A stretch of 64,000 nt of DNA. Source: Ricinus communis (lineage: Eukaryota > Streptophyta > Magnoliopsida > Malpighiales > Euphorbiaceae). Each line of letters starts with the position of its first letter. Within the stretch, counting starts at the first letter, position 1. Under the pieces are notes generated by a model, which worked only from the letters and a program-made list of their open reading frames with translations, was not told the origin of the DNA and did no database searches. Shown here one piece after another: positions 13,901 to 25,384 of the stretch. The translations under genes were made by a program, and so were the position numbers. Location of the stretch: contig NC_063258.1 in assembly GCF_019578655.1 (NCBI RefSeq), positions 22,386,802 through 22,450,801 of the forward strand. The letters are read 5' to 3'.

Positions 13901-15150
13901 ATGCACATAAAAAAAATTTCACTTATGTTATTAAAATTAATATTTAGTAACTATTTAAAAAAAGAAGAGATACGGTATTAGAATCGATATGTATTTTTAT
14001 TTTACGTTCCTATGATCCGGAACTGATATAAGTTCAAGCAATCACGCGCCTTTAGTATCAAACCTGTAAAGGACCTAATCCTTCTTGTTATTGACATAGA
14101 ATCTGAATGTCAAACATGCTTCAACTCTTTGCAAATTGAGTGCCCAGTTAATATTTCTTCTTACTTGCTATGGATATAAAGACTTCTATTGAATATATTC
14201 TTTTTCAGGTTTCCTAACATGAAACTCTAGAGACATGAAAAAGAGTAGCATCTTTAGGTTTTGATTTCATAATGTTCTCTTGGAGGAGGAAATTCCTCCT
14301 AATGCTGTATTGATTGATCAACAGCTTTGCATGGCCTTTTCTCGGTGTATAATTTCCATTTAATAGAAAAAGAGTTGAATGTACATGATAAAGTAGATTG
14401 ATATTATACATTTCTCTTATTATATGATTATAATATAATAGATATTTACAAATAAACAAGTAGTAAATGAACAACTCGAACTATCAATAAATAATATTAA
14501 GAAATTATAAAAACTCAGCTTTTGTAATCGGTGAGAATTGAACCTGAGGCATTTGTGTTAGGGTTTCAGCCTTAATCACTGGACTAAAAACTTATTGGTC
14601 TAATAATTACTAAGGTACGAGCTACCAAAGATTTCTTAAATGTAGAAAGTAACAAAGCTTGACATGGGTTGTTTTAATTCATGCTATGGTGACTACGTCG
14701 TAAACTATACAATACATTTGTTATAAAAATAAAAATTTATCTAATGTAAAAGAAAATATTCGAACTTAAAACGTTTCACTCTCAAAAATAAATATTTTTA
14801 TCACTTGAACTTGATATTAAATTTTATTATTTTATAACTATAAACTATTAATTAATTAATATATGGTTTTATCTAGCATATAAATTGCAAAAGATTTTTA
14901 TCTAGATTTAGAAAATTAATAACAAAGCTTAAAGCGGCCACAACAACAAAAATTCATTTAATCACAATAGACCGTGTTAGCATATCATTTTTAAATTTAA
15001 AGTCTTGATACAATGATGTCAATAACCATTACATACAGTAAATAATAGAAAATAGTTTCCATTAATATATAGTTCATATGATCCATTAAGCTTTCAATGA
15101 ATAAAAAAGAAAAAGTTAAAAAACAATCCCCTTGTTCATAAAAGATAAAG
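13900..15150. other. Intergenic, AT-rich
   Basis: No gene was recognised. It contains one tRNA-like piece (14525-14605, listed separately). Confidence 0.55.
14525..14605 (-). repeat. tRNA-like sequence, probable SINE fragment
   Basis: On the - strand, TAGTCCAGTGATTAAGGC resembles a pol III A box and GGTTCAATTCTC, about 40 bases on, resembles a B box. Spacing fits a tRNA or a tRNA-derived SINE head. The flanking bases do not pair into a full acceptor stem, so I do not call a functional tRNA. Confidence 0.4.
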
Positions 15151-15178
15151 AATCTTTTTTATAGGAAGAATCCTTTTA

Positions 15179-15183
<5 letters not shown>

Positions 15184-15216
<33 letters not shown>
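15184..15216. repeat. Poly(A) tract of about 33 bases
   Basis: An uninterrupted A run. It could be a retroposon tail or simple slippage; no target duplication was identified around it. Confidence 0.85.
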
Positions 15217-15218
<2 letters not shown>

Positions 15219-15270
15219 AACAAGGAAAAATAAAACATACAAAGCAAAACCACCATAAAAATTACTTTTC

Positions 15271-15414
15271 ATGTCTCTTGATCTCTCTTCATCTTCCTTT
15301 AAGCCTAAGCCCTCTATGTTTCCTTTAGTTGTTGTCGGTTTCGCTGCATTAGTGGCAGCCCTTTTTCTCCTCTTGTTGTTTTTCACGTTTAGCTGTCTAT
15401 TATATCATTTATAG
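15271..15414 (+). CDS. Hypothetical 47-aa membrane peptide
   Basis: An ATG-initiated frame starts MSLDLSSSSFKPKPSMFPLV. It continues into an uninterrupted hydrophobic segment rich in Val, Ala, Leu and Phe (about residues 17-44) and ends TAG. It would be a Ser/Pro-rich head plus one membrane span. The whole region is pyrimidine-rich on this strand (CTTTTCTTC runs), which by itself encodes Leu, Phe and Ser, so the hydrophobicity may be a composition artefact. No family was recognised. It lies about 55 bases after a long poly(A) tract and about 550 bases before a GC-rich island. Confidence 0.2.
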   Translation: MSLDLSSSSFKPKPSMFPLVVVGFAALVAALFLLLLFFTFSCLLYHL

Positions 15415-15954
15415 CTCTTTTTTTCTTCTTTTTCTTTTCTTTCTTTTGCAATTTTATCCTCTCTTGGCATCCTTTAAGGTTTGCTTTGAGTTTTTCAATA
15501 TAATTATCTATGAAAAAGATCTAATTTGTTCATATCTTATCAAGATCTGTAGCTTTTCTGATTTTTTCAAGTAAGTATAATTTTGAATTCTAAAAAATAA
15601 TACTTTATTTTTTTCGATAAAATCAATTTCAAAAATTTAAAATATTGAATACATTTAGTCAGAATTTAGAAGAAGCTAATCCGAGTTAGCTTCTTCAATA
15701 ATTTTTACATAAAAATTTTATATTGGGTTTTTCAACTTCTTTAAATGGCATAATAATTTCAATAATTCTCCATGTGATTTATGTTCTATAAGTTAATCTA
15801 TAAATAAATCTATTCATTGTGTTGGAAGAAAGATTTGTGTGTCATTAATGTCAAATCCATAATTGTCCAAAAGAGAAAATCTGTTAATTATCCAAAATCA
15901 AAAGGGCAAAAGAAAAAAAAGAGAAGAAAAATCTTCTGATATCAGATTGAGGGG

Positions 15955-16195
15955 ATAATGAACAAAAATAGAGGGTCAGGGTCCGCTTGCATGTGAAGTG
16001 GGAGGTGGGATCCAGAAGAAGCAGACACAATGGTGGACCCAACCACAACCCCCCCTTCACGTGCGGCCCCGGCCCATGCCAGTGTTAAGGGGTTGCATTG
16101 TAGGCTAGCCCTTGTCTGAGCAGAAGTGGTCCATGATATGCCCTTCATTACTGCTGCAGTTCTCACTTTTGTCCGCTTGCTCAATTCAGTCAACG
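15955..16195. promoter_or_regulatory. GC-rich island with G-box and GGCCCA element
   Basis: About 240 bases stand out sharply from the surrounding AT-rich DNA. They include TTCACGTGCGG (G-box core CACGTG, about 16058-16063), GGCCCAT (about 16071-16077, TCP/site-II-like), GGTGGACCC and a C7 run. Such motifs cluster in plant core promoters. No confident gene starts on either side. A 69-codon ATG frame exists on the - strand (about 15942-16151) but resembles nothing I know. It could be a promoter of an unannotated non-coding transcript, a conserved non-coding element, or a fragment left by transposition. Confidence 0.3.
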
Positions 16196-16199
16196 GCTT

Positions 16200-19100
16200 G
16201 GATTAAAACATACTGTATCAGCCGATTCAATCGAAAATTGGTATTCAATCCGATTTAATAATTTATTATATGATTAAAATTTAGAATTGAATTAAATTGA
16301 ATCGGATTAAATTAGAAAACATTATCTTAATCGATTTTTATTGTTCTAGTTTTGAAAAGACTGATTAAAACTCTATTTTTCCTATTTGAGTTTTCAATTA
16401 TGAAATTATTGTTTCACTTTCTACATACAAAATAATTGAAGGTGTTGAGAGAGGGATACAATGTTTATGCCTCTAGCAAGAATTAATTTTATCAGAATAT
16501 TATATGAATAAATGAGGATTTAAATTTAGAAAAGAAAATATCCAATATTAAATTAATTCATTTAACAAGTAAAGGTATTATCAAATTCTATGAAATGTCA
16601 AGGGAAATTAATTACCTTCCAATGTGTCGAATCGTAAAAATTATATTTACGATTTATATTTTATTAAGTTAAATAAACAAAAGAAAGAAAAACTTGGGAG
16701 CAAAAAATATTTTACCCTTTACAAACAGATAAATTATGATTTGTTTTTTCAAAACAGACAAATCATGGTTTTACACATGGCTAAAGACAAGAAAATGTTT
16801 AGCTATCCAATTGCAAAATATCTGTCCGTCATTATTAATATAAATTCAAAGTCACAGCCCACAGCCTTGAAAGGATTACGATAGAATTTATTTTAGAGCA
16901 ATTCTTTTTTTTTTTTTATTTCACCTATTTATCGTTTTTCTTTGAGAATTGAATACATGCATCCTTAGAGAAAGAAAAGTTTAAAAAAATTTATCCTATC
17001 CATCTCTTTTCTTTTCTTTCGATTTTTTATATTTATCAAAATTGCGTCTTTTTGGTTTATTGCTGATATTTTTTTTTATATTATCGGTAATTTTTATATT
17101 TGTATTTATTAATTTTAATAGATAACTATTAGCATATTTTTTAAAAAAATTTATAGTTTTTTATTATAAAATAATTAAATTCTTTTTTTAATATGAGTTT
17201 TATGATTATCAACTGTGAAAGTGTTGTGTTATCTTTTTATGAGAGTAATAAAAAGAAAAAATAAATTTAATTTAATATTTAAATAATTAGATTCGTCAAA
17301 AATACTTATAAAGTCAATATAGCTAGTTCTACTAAGTGAAGTATTTTTTCTGTAAATTATAATTTTTTACACCATTAATACAATTAATAATTATTAAAAA
17401 TAAATATTTACATATATCTCTTGACATTTAATATTTATTTTAATTTTTTATATTAAAATGCATTTGTTATTTTTTATTACTGAAATATCTATATTTTTTC
17501 TAAAAGAAATACAGAAATTCATAAGTTTGGATACCATTAATTATTACTTTTCTCTTTTAGATTATATTATTAGTTAATACTTTCAAAAGATTTAATTTAT
17601 TTTTATTTTTAAACTTAATATTAAATATCTAACTAATAAAAAATAATTCTTTTATCAAACTAGATATTTTTTTTTAATTTTAAGGTATGACAATATTAAA
17701 TTACACTTTTTAATTAATACTTCTTTATCCCATTAGAATAAAAGACTAAGCATTGTAAATACCAATGTAGTTTTATGCTATTCTTTTTTTTTTTCAATAT
17801 ATTATGAGTTAAAGATGTTTCAGTTTTTGGTTTTAAAAAAAAAGATATTTTAATCTTTGTAATTTTGATGAATATGTGAAAGATCAAATAATAACTAGTG
17901 AACTCAAGACTTTTTTTTTCTCATTGTTTTATATGTAATTTAATTTTATAAAAAGTTTAAAATAAAAAACGATGTTAATATCATTACTATTCTTAGATAT
18001 TATGTTTGGATTGTGCCAAATCTCGAGCAATTAAAGATATTAATATTTTATCTTTTGTTAGAAATGAAGATTTATTATTGCTAATAATAAATGCTAAATT
18101 CTAATTTGATTTATGTAAAAAAACTCTAATTTGATAAATTTTAATTTTAAATGAGTTTAATATTATTATATAATCAAAGATATAATTAGAAATATTACTT
18201 AATTATATTTTTATAAATATTCAAATTAAAATATGCTTTAATTAAATATTTTGATACTTATATTAAATTTAAGAACCAGCTTTGTATTATTAATTAAATC
18301 TTGTACTAGATTGACTTATGTTTAAAAGCAAAAGATATAGCAGTTATTAACGGAATAAGAAAAAGAATATAAGAGTGTGTTCACTTATAGAAAATTATGT
18401 CTAATTTTTTTTAAAATTAAATAAAAATAAAAAATAAAACTTTGTATTTACTTGTGCTATTTTTCTAAAATGAAAATAGAAAACAGTTTTTATATTTTTA
18501 AAATTATAATTAAATTTTAAAAACAAGTTAAACATGTTCACTTATTTTAAATGAAAATAAGAAATTTTTACTTCATTTATTTCAAGAAGTTTTATGTAAG
18601 ATAAATATATTTTATAAATTTTTTACACTTTTCTTAAAAATTAAAAAATAATTCCAAGTAAGAGAGCTGATATAGTTAATATGGTAAAATATCTGGAAGA
18701 GAAACATAATTTTCTGTACATTTTAACAATGTGTGTCTCATATTGTGCCCTTGTACAATTTCTATACAAATATTGACACTAAAATATTGTAAAAGTAGAT
18801 TAAAAGCTTTTATTTGAATAAGTGAAATTTAGATTTTGACTGTTTTTAAGAAATCACTATTATTAAATTAAGATGTCAATTGTATGAATAATAAATTTTG
18901 CAGTATGTATAGTAAAATAAATATAAAATAGAAGCTCTTTTTAGAAATATATTTAATAAAATATTTTAGTTCTCAAAATTTTAATGGAAATATCAAGCTT
19001 CGTTTAATTGTAGAATTTATTATTTTTATTTCCTAATTTTAAAAAATAATACTTTTTACTTTCAAAAAAATTTATAACACATATTTATTTGTTATTATAT

Positions 19101-22100
19101 AATTCCTTTTTTCATTTGGATAATGTTTAAAATTTAAAATATAAAATTAAATAAATAAATCAAATTATTATTTTTTTTAAATGAAAATAAGTGTATAAAA
19201 ATATAAATATAAGAAATAGACATATTAAAACTCAATTTTCAAAGTCTTTTAAAGTGTAGCTAAAATTTTAAAATTATCAAAAAATATTTTTTATTTTTAT
19301 TTTAGAAAAGTAAAAAAATAAACACAAAATTTTATTGTTATCTTCACTTATTTTTTTATAAAAAACTGATATAGTTATTTTATAATTAAACCTACCTCAG
19401 TTTCTCTTTTTCTTTGGGAGAAATAAGTATTCTTTGGAAAGTGTAATAAGCCCATGTTAGATTGGCAAAAGGGCCTTCAAATTGATTGGACTATTGTTGG
19501 ATCTGGACCACTGAAATTTATTGGTGCATCAAAGAACTAACCATTCACCAATATGTTTTTGTTTCAGAATAATGTAATTGTTAAAGAAAAATGAGAAAAT
19601 TTCACAAATACTGAAAATGGGGCACACTTTATTACAAATACGGTGTCCCATAATTTATTATAAAAATATCGGAATTTTAAAATAATATTAAACATATCTA
19701 AATTTTTAAATATAATATAAAAATTACCTAATTTTTTGAAATAAAATATAAAACCTAAAAGCAGATAATAAATCAACACAAATTCATTAAATCAAATAAA
19801 AAAAAATAGATTGATGAAATTTTACTTCCAAAATCCAGTTTAAAGCCAAAATCGATAACTATATTAAAAAAAAATATTAGTTTCGAATCTTTCAAATAAA
19901 ATTATAAATCTTACATAGTTGTTTTATTTTTCTTCAAATTAAAACCAACATTGATGAGATCGACACATTTACAGAATTTTTAAAAATAATTAATCAATCC
20001 GAATTGATTTTAGAAAATTAAATCTGAAAAAAAAAAATAAAACACAAACCCAGAAATAATGTTAATCTATTATACAAAAAAAAAAACACCAAAAGTAAAC
20101 CAAAAAATCAATATATTAGAAAAACATATCTAATATCATAAAAATAAATAAAAATATTGATTTGTGGTAAAAATAAACTAAAAAACAACATAATTGAAAG
20201 TAAATTATAATATAATAAAAAATAAACTATTTAAAATAAAAATGTTGATTTTTTGTAAAATAAATAAAAAATCATAAACAAAAAAAACAAAAAAACATAT
20301 TAGAAGGTAAATCATAGCATGATAAAAATAAACAAAAAAATGCTAACTTATTATGAAATAAATAAAAGATATTAAATTGTGGTAAAAATAAACTAAAAGA
20401 TTAATATACTTGAAGGTAAATTATAGCATAATAAAAAATAAATTAAAATTTGTATATTTTGAAACCAAATATTCTTTTGTAATAAGAATTAAAACAAATA
20501 TAAATAAAAAATAGAAAAACAAGAAAAATCAAACATAACATGCATATGATATGTAATATGACATATGACACATCAAATTATTTGACCATCTAACGTGAGT
20601 GCATAATAAAAGGACACATGGCATACATGCAAAATGTCACACTAAAAACATTTAAAAAAATATCACACATAGCATGCATGTATAAATAAAGATTCTTTCT
20701 CATTTTTTTATTTTCTACCATTTTTATTTTTTGACTCCTTCAATTTTCTTGTTCTGTTTCTCTTCTTTAATTATGACTTTATTTTATTTTTATCTTCAAA
20801 AATAAAAATTCATTCTCCATTTTTGCTTGAAAGATGCCTCATTTTATCATTTTTTTCACTTATAAAATACACATAACATTTATGCAAATAAAAATAAAAT
20901 TCTTTCTTTCTTTTTTTCTTTACCACATATTATCAATCATTAACAACTCCATTTTTTTTCTTATTTAATATATTTTGAAATTATTCAATTCTCTTTTCCA
21001 TTTCTCTTTCATTGAGTACTTTTCTAACTATTTAATTGTAAAGCTATTTATTATAACTATTGTCAATCTCTTTAATATTATATTTAAGAAATATTTACTG
21101 ATTAAAATGAAACTATTTAAATTTAATAAGAATCATTTAAATGGATTTTGTAGAAAAAATATAATTTTTTTATTAAATATGCTGAATAATTCTTTTTTAA
21201 TAAAAAAAATATAATAATCAATTGTCAGTTTTTTCTAATATATTCACATTCATTTTTTTATTGTTTGAAATTCTTTAGAAAAAAATGGGAAGACAACCCA
21301 TTAAAGAAAATAAGAAATAAAAAATACCGTAAAAAGAAAAAAAAAAAACGTATGAAAAAACACGGCAGCGTAACCAAGTCTCATGGCGAGTTCAGTTTTT
21401 CTTTATTCCTTTTAAAACTTTACAATATAATTTTTATTGTTTGTTAGATGAAATCAATTGGGTCAATCAGACACAACTGTACCTTACCTCATTTGCCCTA
21501 ATTTATTTTGTAAACTATACCTTAGTATTTTGCTGGATACTTTTCCCCTTTTTATTCTTTTTCTTCTTTCATTTGAGTTTTATTTGAGATGTTTTTAATG
21601 AAGCTGCAATGTTTAGTTTTCCTTTTTCTATTTTTGATAATATAATATTCCTTTTTCTCAAAAAGAAAAATAAGAATTGCGATCTATCAATGCACTTTTT
21701 AAAATTTTTTTCTTTTAAATTTTAAAAATTAATTAAAAAATAGTTAAAATTGATATTTCTTTACAAGAAAATTAAGTTTGATAAAAATAATTTAGGAAAA
21801 ATAAAAGAATCAAATTTCGTTTTTAACACTCGCTATGAATTGCAAATAGTATAAATAAAATTTTATCTTAATACATAATAGTAAAAAATTTTATTTGATT
21901 CAGTTGGATATTCGTATCTATACACCAAATTTATAGATGATTAATATGTTTTTTAATTATAAATATAAAATATATGTCAATTATCCAATACTAAAATATA
22001 AAATAGTTGTATGTATACATGTTAGTTTTTTTTATTTGTTATGTAATATATCCACCCCTGTAAGTAAGAATCTTCCCATATTAATATTTAGCTACAACCA

Positions 22101-22160
22101 AACCCATGGCTTAATTTTGTTACCTGAAAAAGGCCCTCTTATTATGAGGCAAAATTCTTG
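16200..22160. other. AT-rich intergenic with degenerate repeats
   Basis: About 6 kb without a gene. 20150-20450 holds about three diverged copies of a roughly 107-base A-rich unit, with the shared words GTAAATYATARCATRATAAAAA and GTGGTAAAAATAAACT. An A-rich lysine-coding stretch near 21265-21360 is low complexity. Confidence 0.5.
20150..20450. repeat. Degenerate A-rich tandem repeat, about 107-bp period
   Basis: Similar blocks begin near 20164, 20270 and 20378. Each carries TGTGGTAAAAATAAACTAAA-like and GGTAAATTATAGCATAAT-like words. The copies are diverged and the number is approximate. Confidence 0.4.
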
Positions 22161-22219
22161 TCCTTAAAGAAAAAGAACAAAAGAAGAAATTACAGACATG
22201 AAAATAAGAAAAGCTGAAA

Positions 22220-24966
22220 CTACAAATAATCCTCTAAAACAATATCAACGGGAACATCATATCCAAAAACCATGGAGTAATCATCCAAGTCTTCAGAGGT
22301 AAACTTAGGCATTCTCCAGGTTTTTGCAACTTCAGAGTCACTGCCAGATGTTAGAAGCTCTAACACTTCGCTCATTGATGGGCGCCATATTGATGATTGT
22401 CTCACACAATATGAAGCTGTTAGCACTACTTTGTGCATTTGATCTTCATCAAATTTTCCTTCTAGTTCCGGATCAGCCAGCTCTGTTAAGCTTCCAGATT
22501 CCATCAAAGGCTTTGCCTGCACATTTCAGTGCTGTTTAATTTTTACAGATATAATTTACATTTGGGATAAATACAAAAAGAATTACCCTGTGCTTTCATT
22601 CATTGGCAAAAACAGTTCTGCAAATTTTTTGTGATAAAGACTACCATGCGGTTTACTCTGTGAATAAATTGCTGCCAAGTATGCTAACACCATTGCATAG
22701 TATTGCACTCTATGGTTTTTGTTTGTGACATTTTCATAATGACTTATTGAATGGAAGTTAGATAAATAATTATAGCAGAAAATTCTCCATGAAGAATATT
22801 AAAATGGAAAAAAGCATATATGTGCATACCCATATAAGAAGGTTTTGCTTTGATGAGTCCACAGGTCTCCGGCCAGATATAATCTCCAAGAGCAGGACCC
22901 CGAATGCAAAAACATCAGTTTTTTCATCCACAATTCCGTGCATGAAATACTCTGGTGCCAAGTATCCAAATGTACCCTCAATTGGAATGACAGCATGGTG
23001 AGTCCACTTGTTAGGAAGCCATTTCGCCAGCCCAAAATCAGTTATCTACACAAACAGTAACAGGGGAATTAACAAAAGAAAATGAAATAAGAAATTCAAA
23101 AGTGCTATAGTTTTTCTTGCAATGCTTATTCACCTGTGGTTCATAATCAGGTCCAAGAAGAACATTGGAGGCTTTTATGTCACGGTGTATTATTCTGTGC
23201 TTGCAGCATTTATGCAGATAGTGTAAACCTTTAGCCACTCCCAGGGCAATCTTGTATCTTAATTCCCACTCCAGTGACTTGCTTGTTTTTCCTGATGATC
23301 ATCCAAACATTTTCTGTTTCAATTCCCAGAAAAGTGGTATAATTCTAACATGGTGCAAAAATTCTACAAGTCAATAATGGTTTAATAATCAAAACATAGC
23401 AATTTGCCGTGTAAAATGTCTTTAATTAACGCATTCAAGATCAAATAGTCATCAGGTTTTTGTGAATAGAATATGTTGGTTTACCATGCAATGCAGAAGC
23501 CAGAGTTCCATTCTGAGAAAAATTGAAAATGAGATAAAATCCATTCTCAATGCAGCAGCCAACTAAGTTAGCAGTATTGGGATGGCAAACATGTCCAATA
23601 ATGCCTAATTCTGTCAGGAAATCTTTCTCCTTGGTAGCATCCTTGTTGTCCTTAGCTAACCTCTTCACAGCAATTGTTCTTCCATCAGAAAGATCACCTC
23701 TATACACTTCTGAATAGCCGCCTCGCCCTACTATATTATCTGTTGAATATTGTTTCTACATCAGATTAGCAGCATAATACCAACATAAGCTAAAAATGTG
23801 TCATTGGGCTAGTAAGCCAGTTGTCAAGTGCTTTCCTCAAAGTCAAGTATCCTGACAGCCTATTTCTCTTTGAACATTTGAAAGAATCCAAATGAGAAAA
23901 AGAAAGAAAGAACACAAAGAAAAGCACATGAACCTGAAATTGGCATTCTTACCTGTATGGAAGTTATTTGTGGCATTGGCAATCTCTTCATAGCTGAAGC
24001 AATTGAGCAAAGGCTGTTGCTTTTCTTTATTGGAAAAGCTGCCATTTCTTTTTCTTAAAGGTGAAGTAAAGATTGAGGAGATAATTTTACAGGCAGAGAT
24101 TTGCTTTCTTGATTTCGATCCGGTTCTGAACTTGGGAGGCAGCGGTGATTCTATGCTACTTGAGCCTTCAATGCTAATGGAATCATCTTCTGTGCTGTGA
24201 GATTCTCCATCAACTTCAGCTAGTACAGTTCTTGGTGATGGACTTTTCTGACTCTTTGTTTCTGATCCATTATCCTTCTCAACAAGGGAATCGGTTCTTC
24301 CACTGTTGAAACTGTTGGAAAGATTGTAATTGCATAACCACCTTGAACTCGATTGAGGAATTTCTGCAATGAGTGAAAAATTAACTAGGAGTTGGTTTTG
24401 TTGCTACCAGAGAAACTTTCTTGAAGAATTAAGTTAACATTCTATGCTACCAGAGGAGTCTGGTTGGTATTCTCATATCGTTTTAAGGGCTTACTATGCT
24501 GAAAAAAGAAAAAGAGAATAGAAAAGAAACAGAACACTCACCTTTCACCAACGTTGAAATTGAATTCTTTGGAGGTTGTTCACATTTCCCAATAGAAATC
24601 ACTGTACAGCCTTCAGGGGCATGCTTGAAACAATACCTTATAACATCATGCCAAGTTCTAGTCCGCACCAGGAAAAAATAAGAAAAAGGGCAATGTCATT
24701 TATGAATGATCAAATGAAAGAACAACGAAAATCTGAAACACAAGCTTCCATTCTCACCTATTTGATCTGCTTCTCAAGCCGTGAAGAATAAGATAGTCAG
24801 CTGAAATTGATTTTACTTCCTCAATTAGACCTTTAGATATGCTAGAGCTAAATCCTACTCTAGCCTCCAAATTGATCTGAAAGATAGTGAAATAGAACAC
24901 CAAACTTGGCCTTAATGACATTGGCAATTCTAATCAGAACATACATTATGCAGGATTACAAGAAAA

Positions 24967-25020
<54 letters not shown>

Positions 25021-25384
25021 CCTGCTTAGATTGGCAAGTCGTTGCAAATTCTCCAAGCATAGAAATAACATGAGTTTTCGCTTGGCGAATTTGTGATTGT
25101 CTTCTCCTAATCAATTCACGCTGCTTCTTCTTCTTCTTCGTCTCACCAACTATATATTTAGCAAAAAAAAAAAATGTAACAAATACAAGAAACAAACAAT
25201 CTGCACTAAAATTTAATTTTCAGAGTATAAATGGAAAGAGATGCTAACCAAGAACATGGACAGCAACAATGTGGTCATTAGGCTGAGCAAGAACAGTAAT
25301 TGCCCATGACAGAAGCTCTTTGCTATCATCAGGGTCTAAAGAAAGGCCAATTAGTATTTTAGCAGGAGCTCCTGAAGGGGTCAT
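22220..25384 (-). CDS. Receptor-like cytoplasmic kinase, class VI (RBK-type), with N-terminal USP region
   Basis: Nine exons in transcript order: 25384-25249, 25149-25022, 24876-24758, 24657-24542, 24363-23953, 23739-23485, 23291-23134, 23045-22830, 22516-22220. All introns are GT/AG, phases agree at every join, total 1836 nt, 611 aa. Residues about 1-165 resemble the universal stress protein fold ([20 protein letters not shown] start). A Ser-rich linker covers about 167-285. The kinase runs from about 300 to 575, with Gly-loop GRGGYSEV (308-315), VAIK-type Lys329, HRD 424-426, DFG 444-446 and APE motif, all intact. The tail ends near FGYDVP. RLCK-VI kinases act in the cytosol or at the membrane; Arabidopsis RBK1/RBK2 bind ROP GTPases. 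The start is the first in-frame ATG after an upstream stop. USP joined to kinase is known in class VI_B, while this kinase domain reads more like VI_A. Confidence 0.93.
24969..25015. repeat. (AT)n microsatellite inside the kinase gene intron
   Basis: An uninterrupted AT run of over 40 bases. On the gene's strand it begins only a few bases after the 5' splice site (GT at 25021-25020) of the second intron. Confidence 0.95.

Noticed and set aside
15159..15386. Lys/Arg-rich - strand frame ending in a Phe run
   Set aside because: It starts without an ATG, and the Phe run is just the poly(A) tract read in reverse.
21265..21447. Lysine-rich frame; another frame there starts MGRQPIKENKK, which recalls a MADS-box N-terminus
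   Set aside because: The MADS-like frame hits stops within a few codons and the later conserved residues are absent; A-rich DNA explains the lysines.
22324..24791. Several + strand open frames opposite the USP-kinase gene
   Set aside because: They are antisense shadows of its exons.
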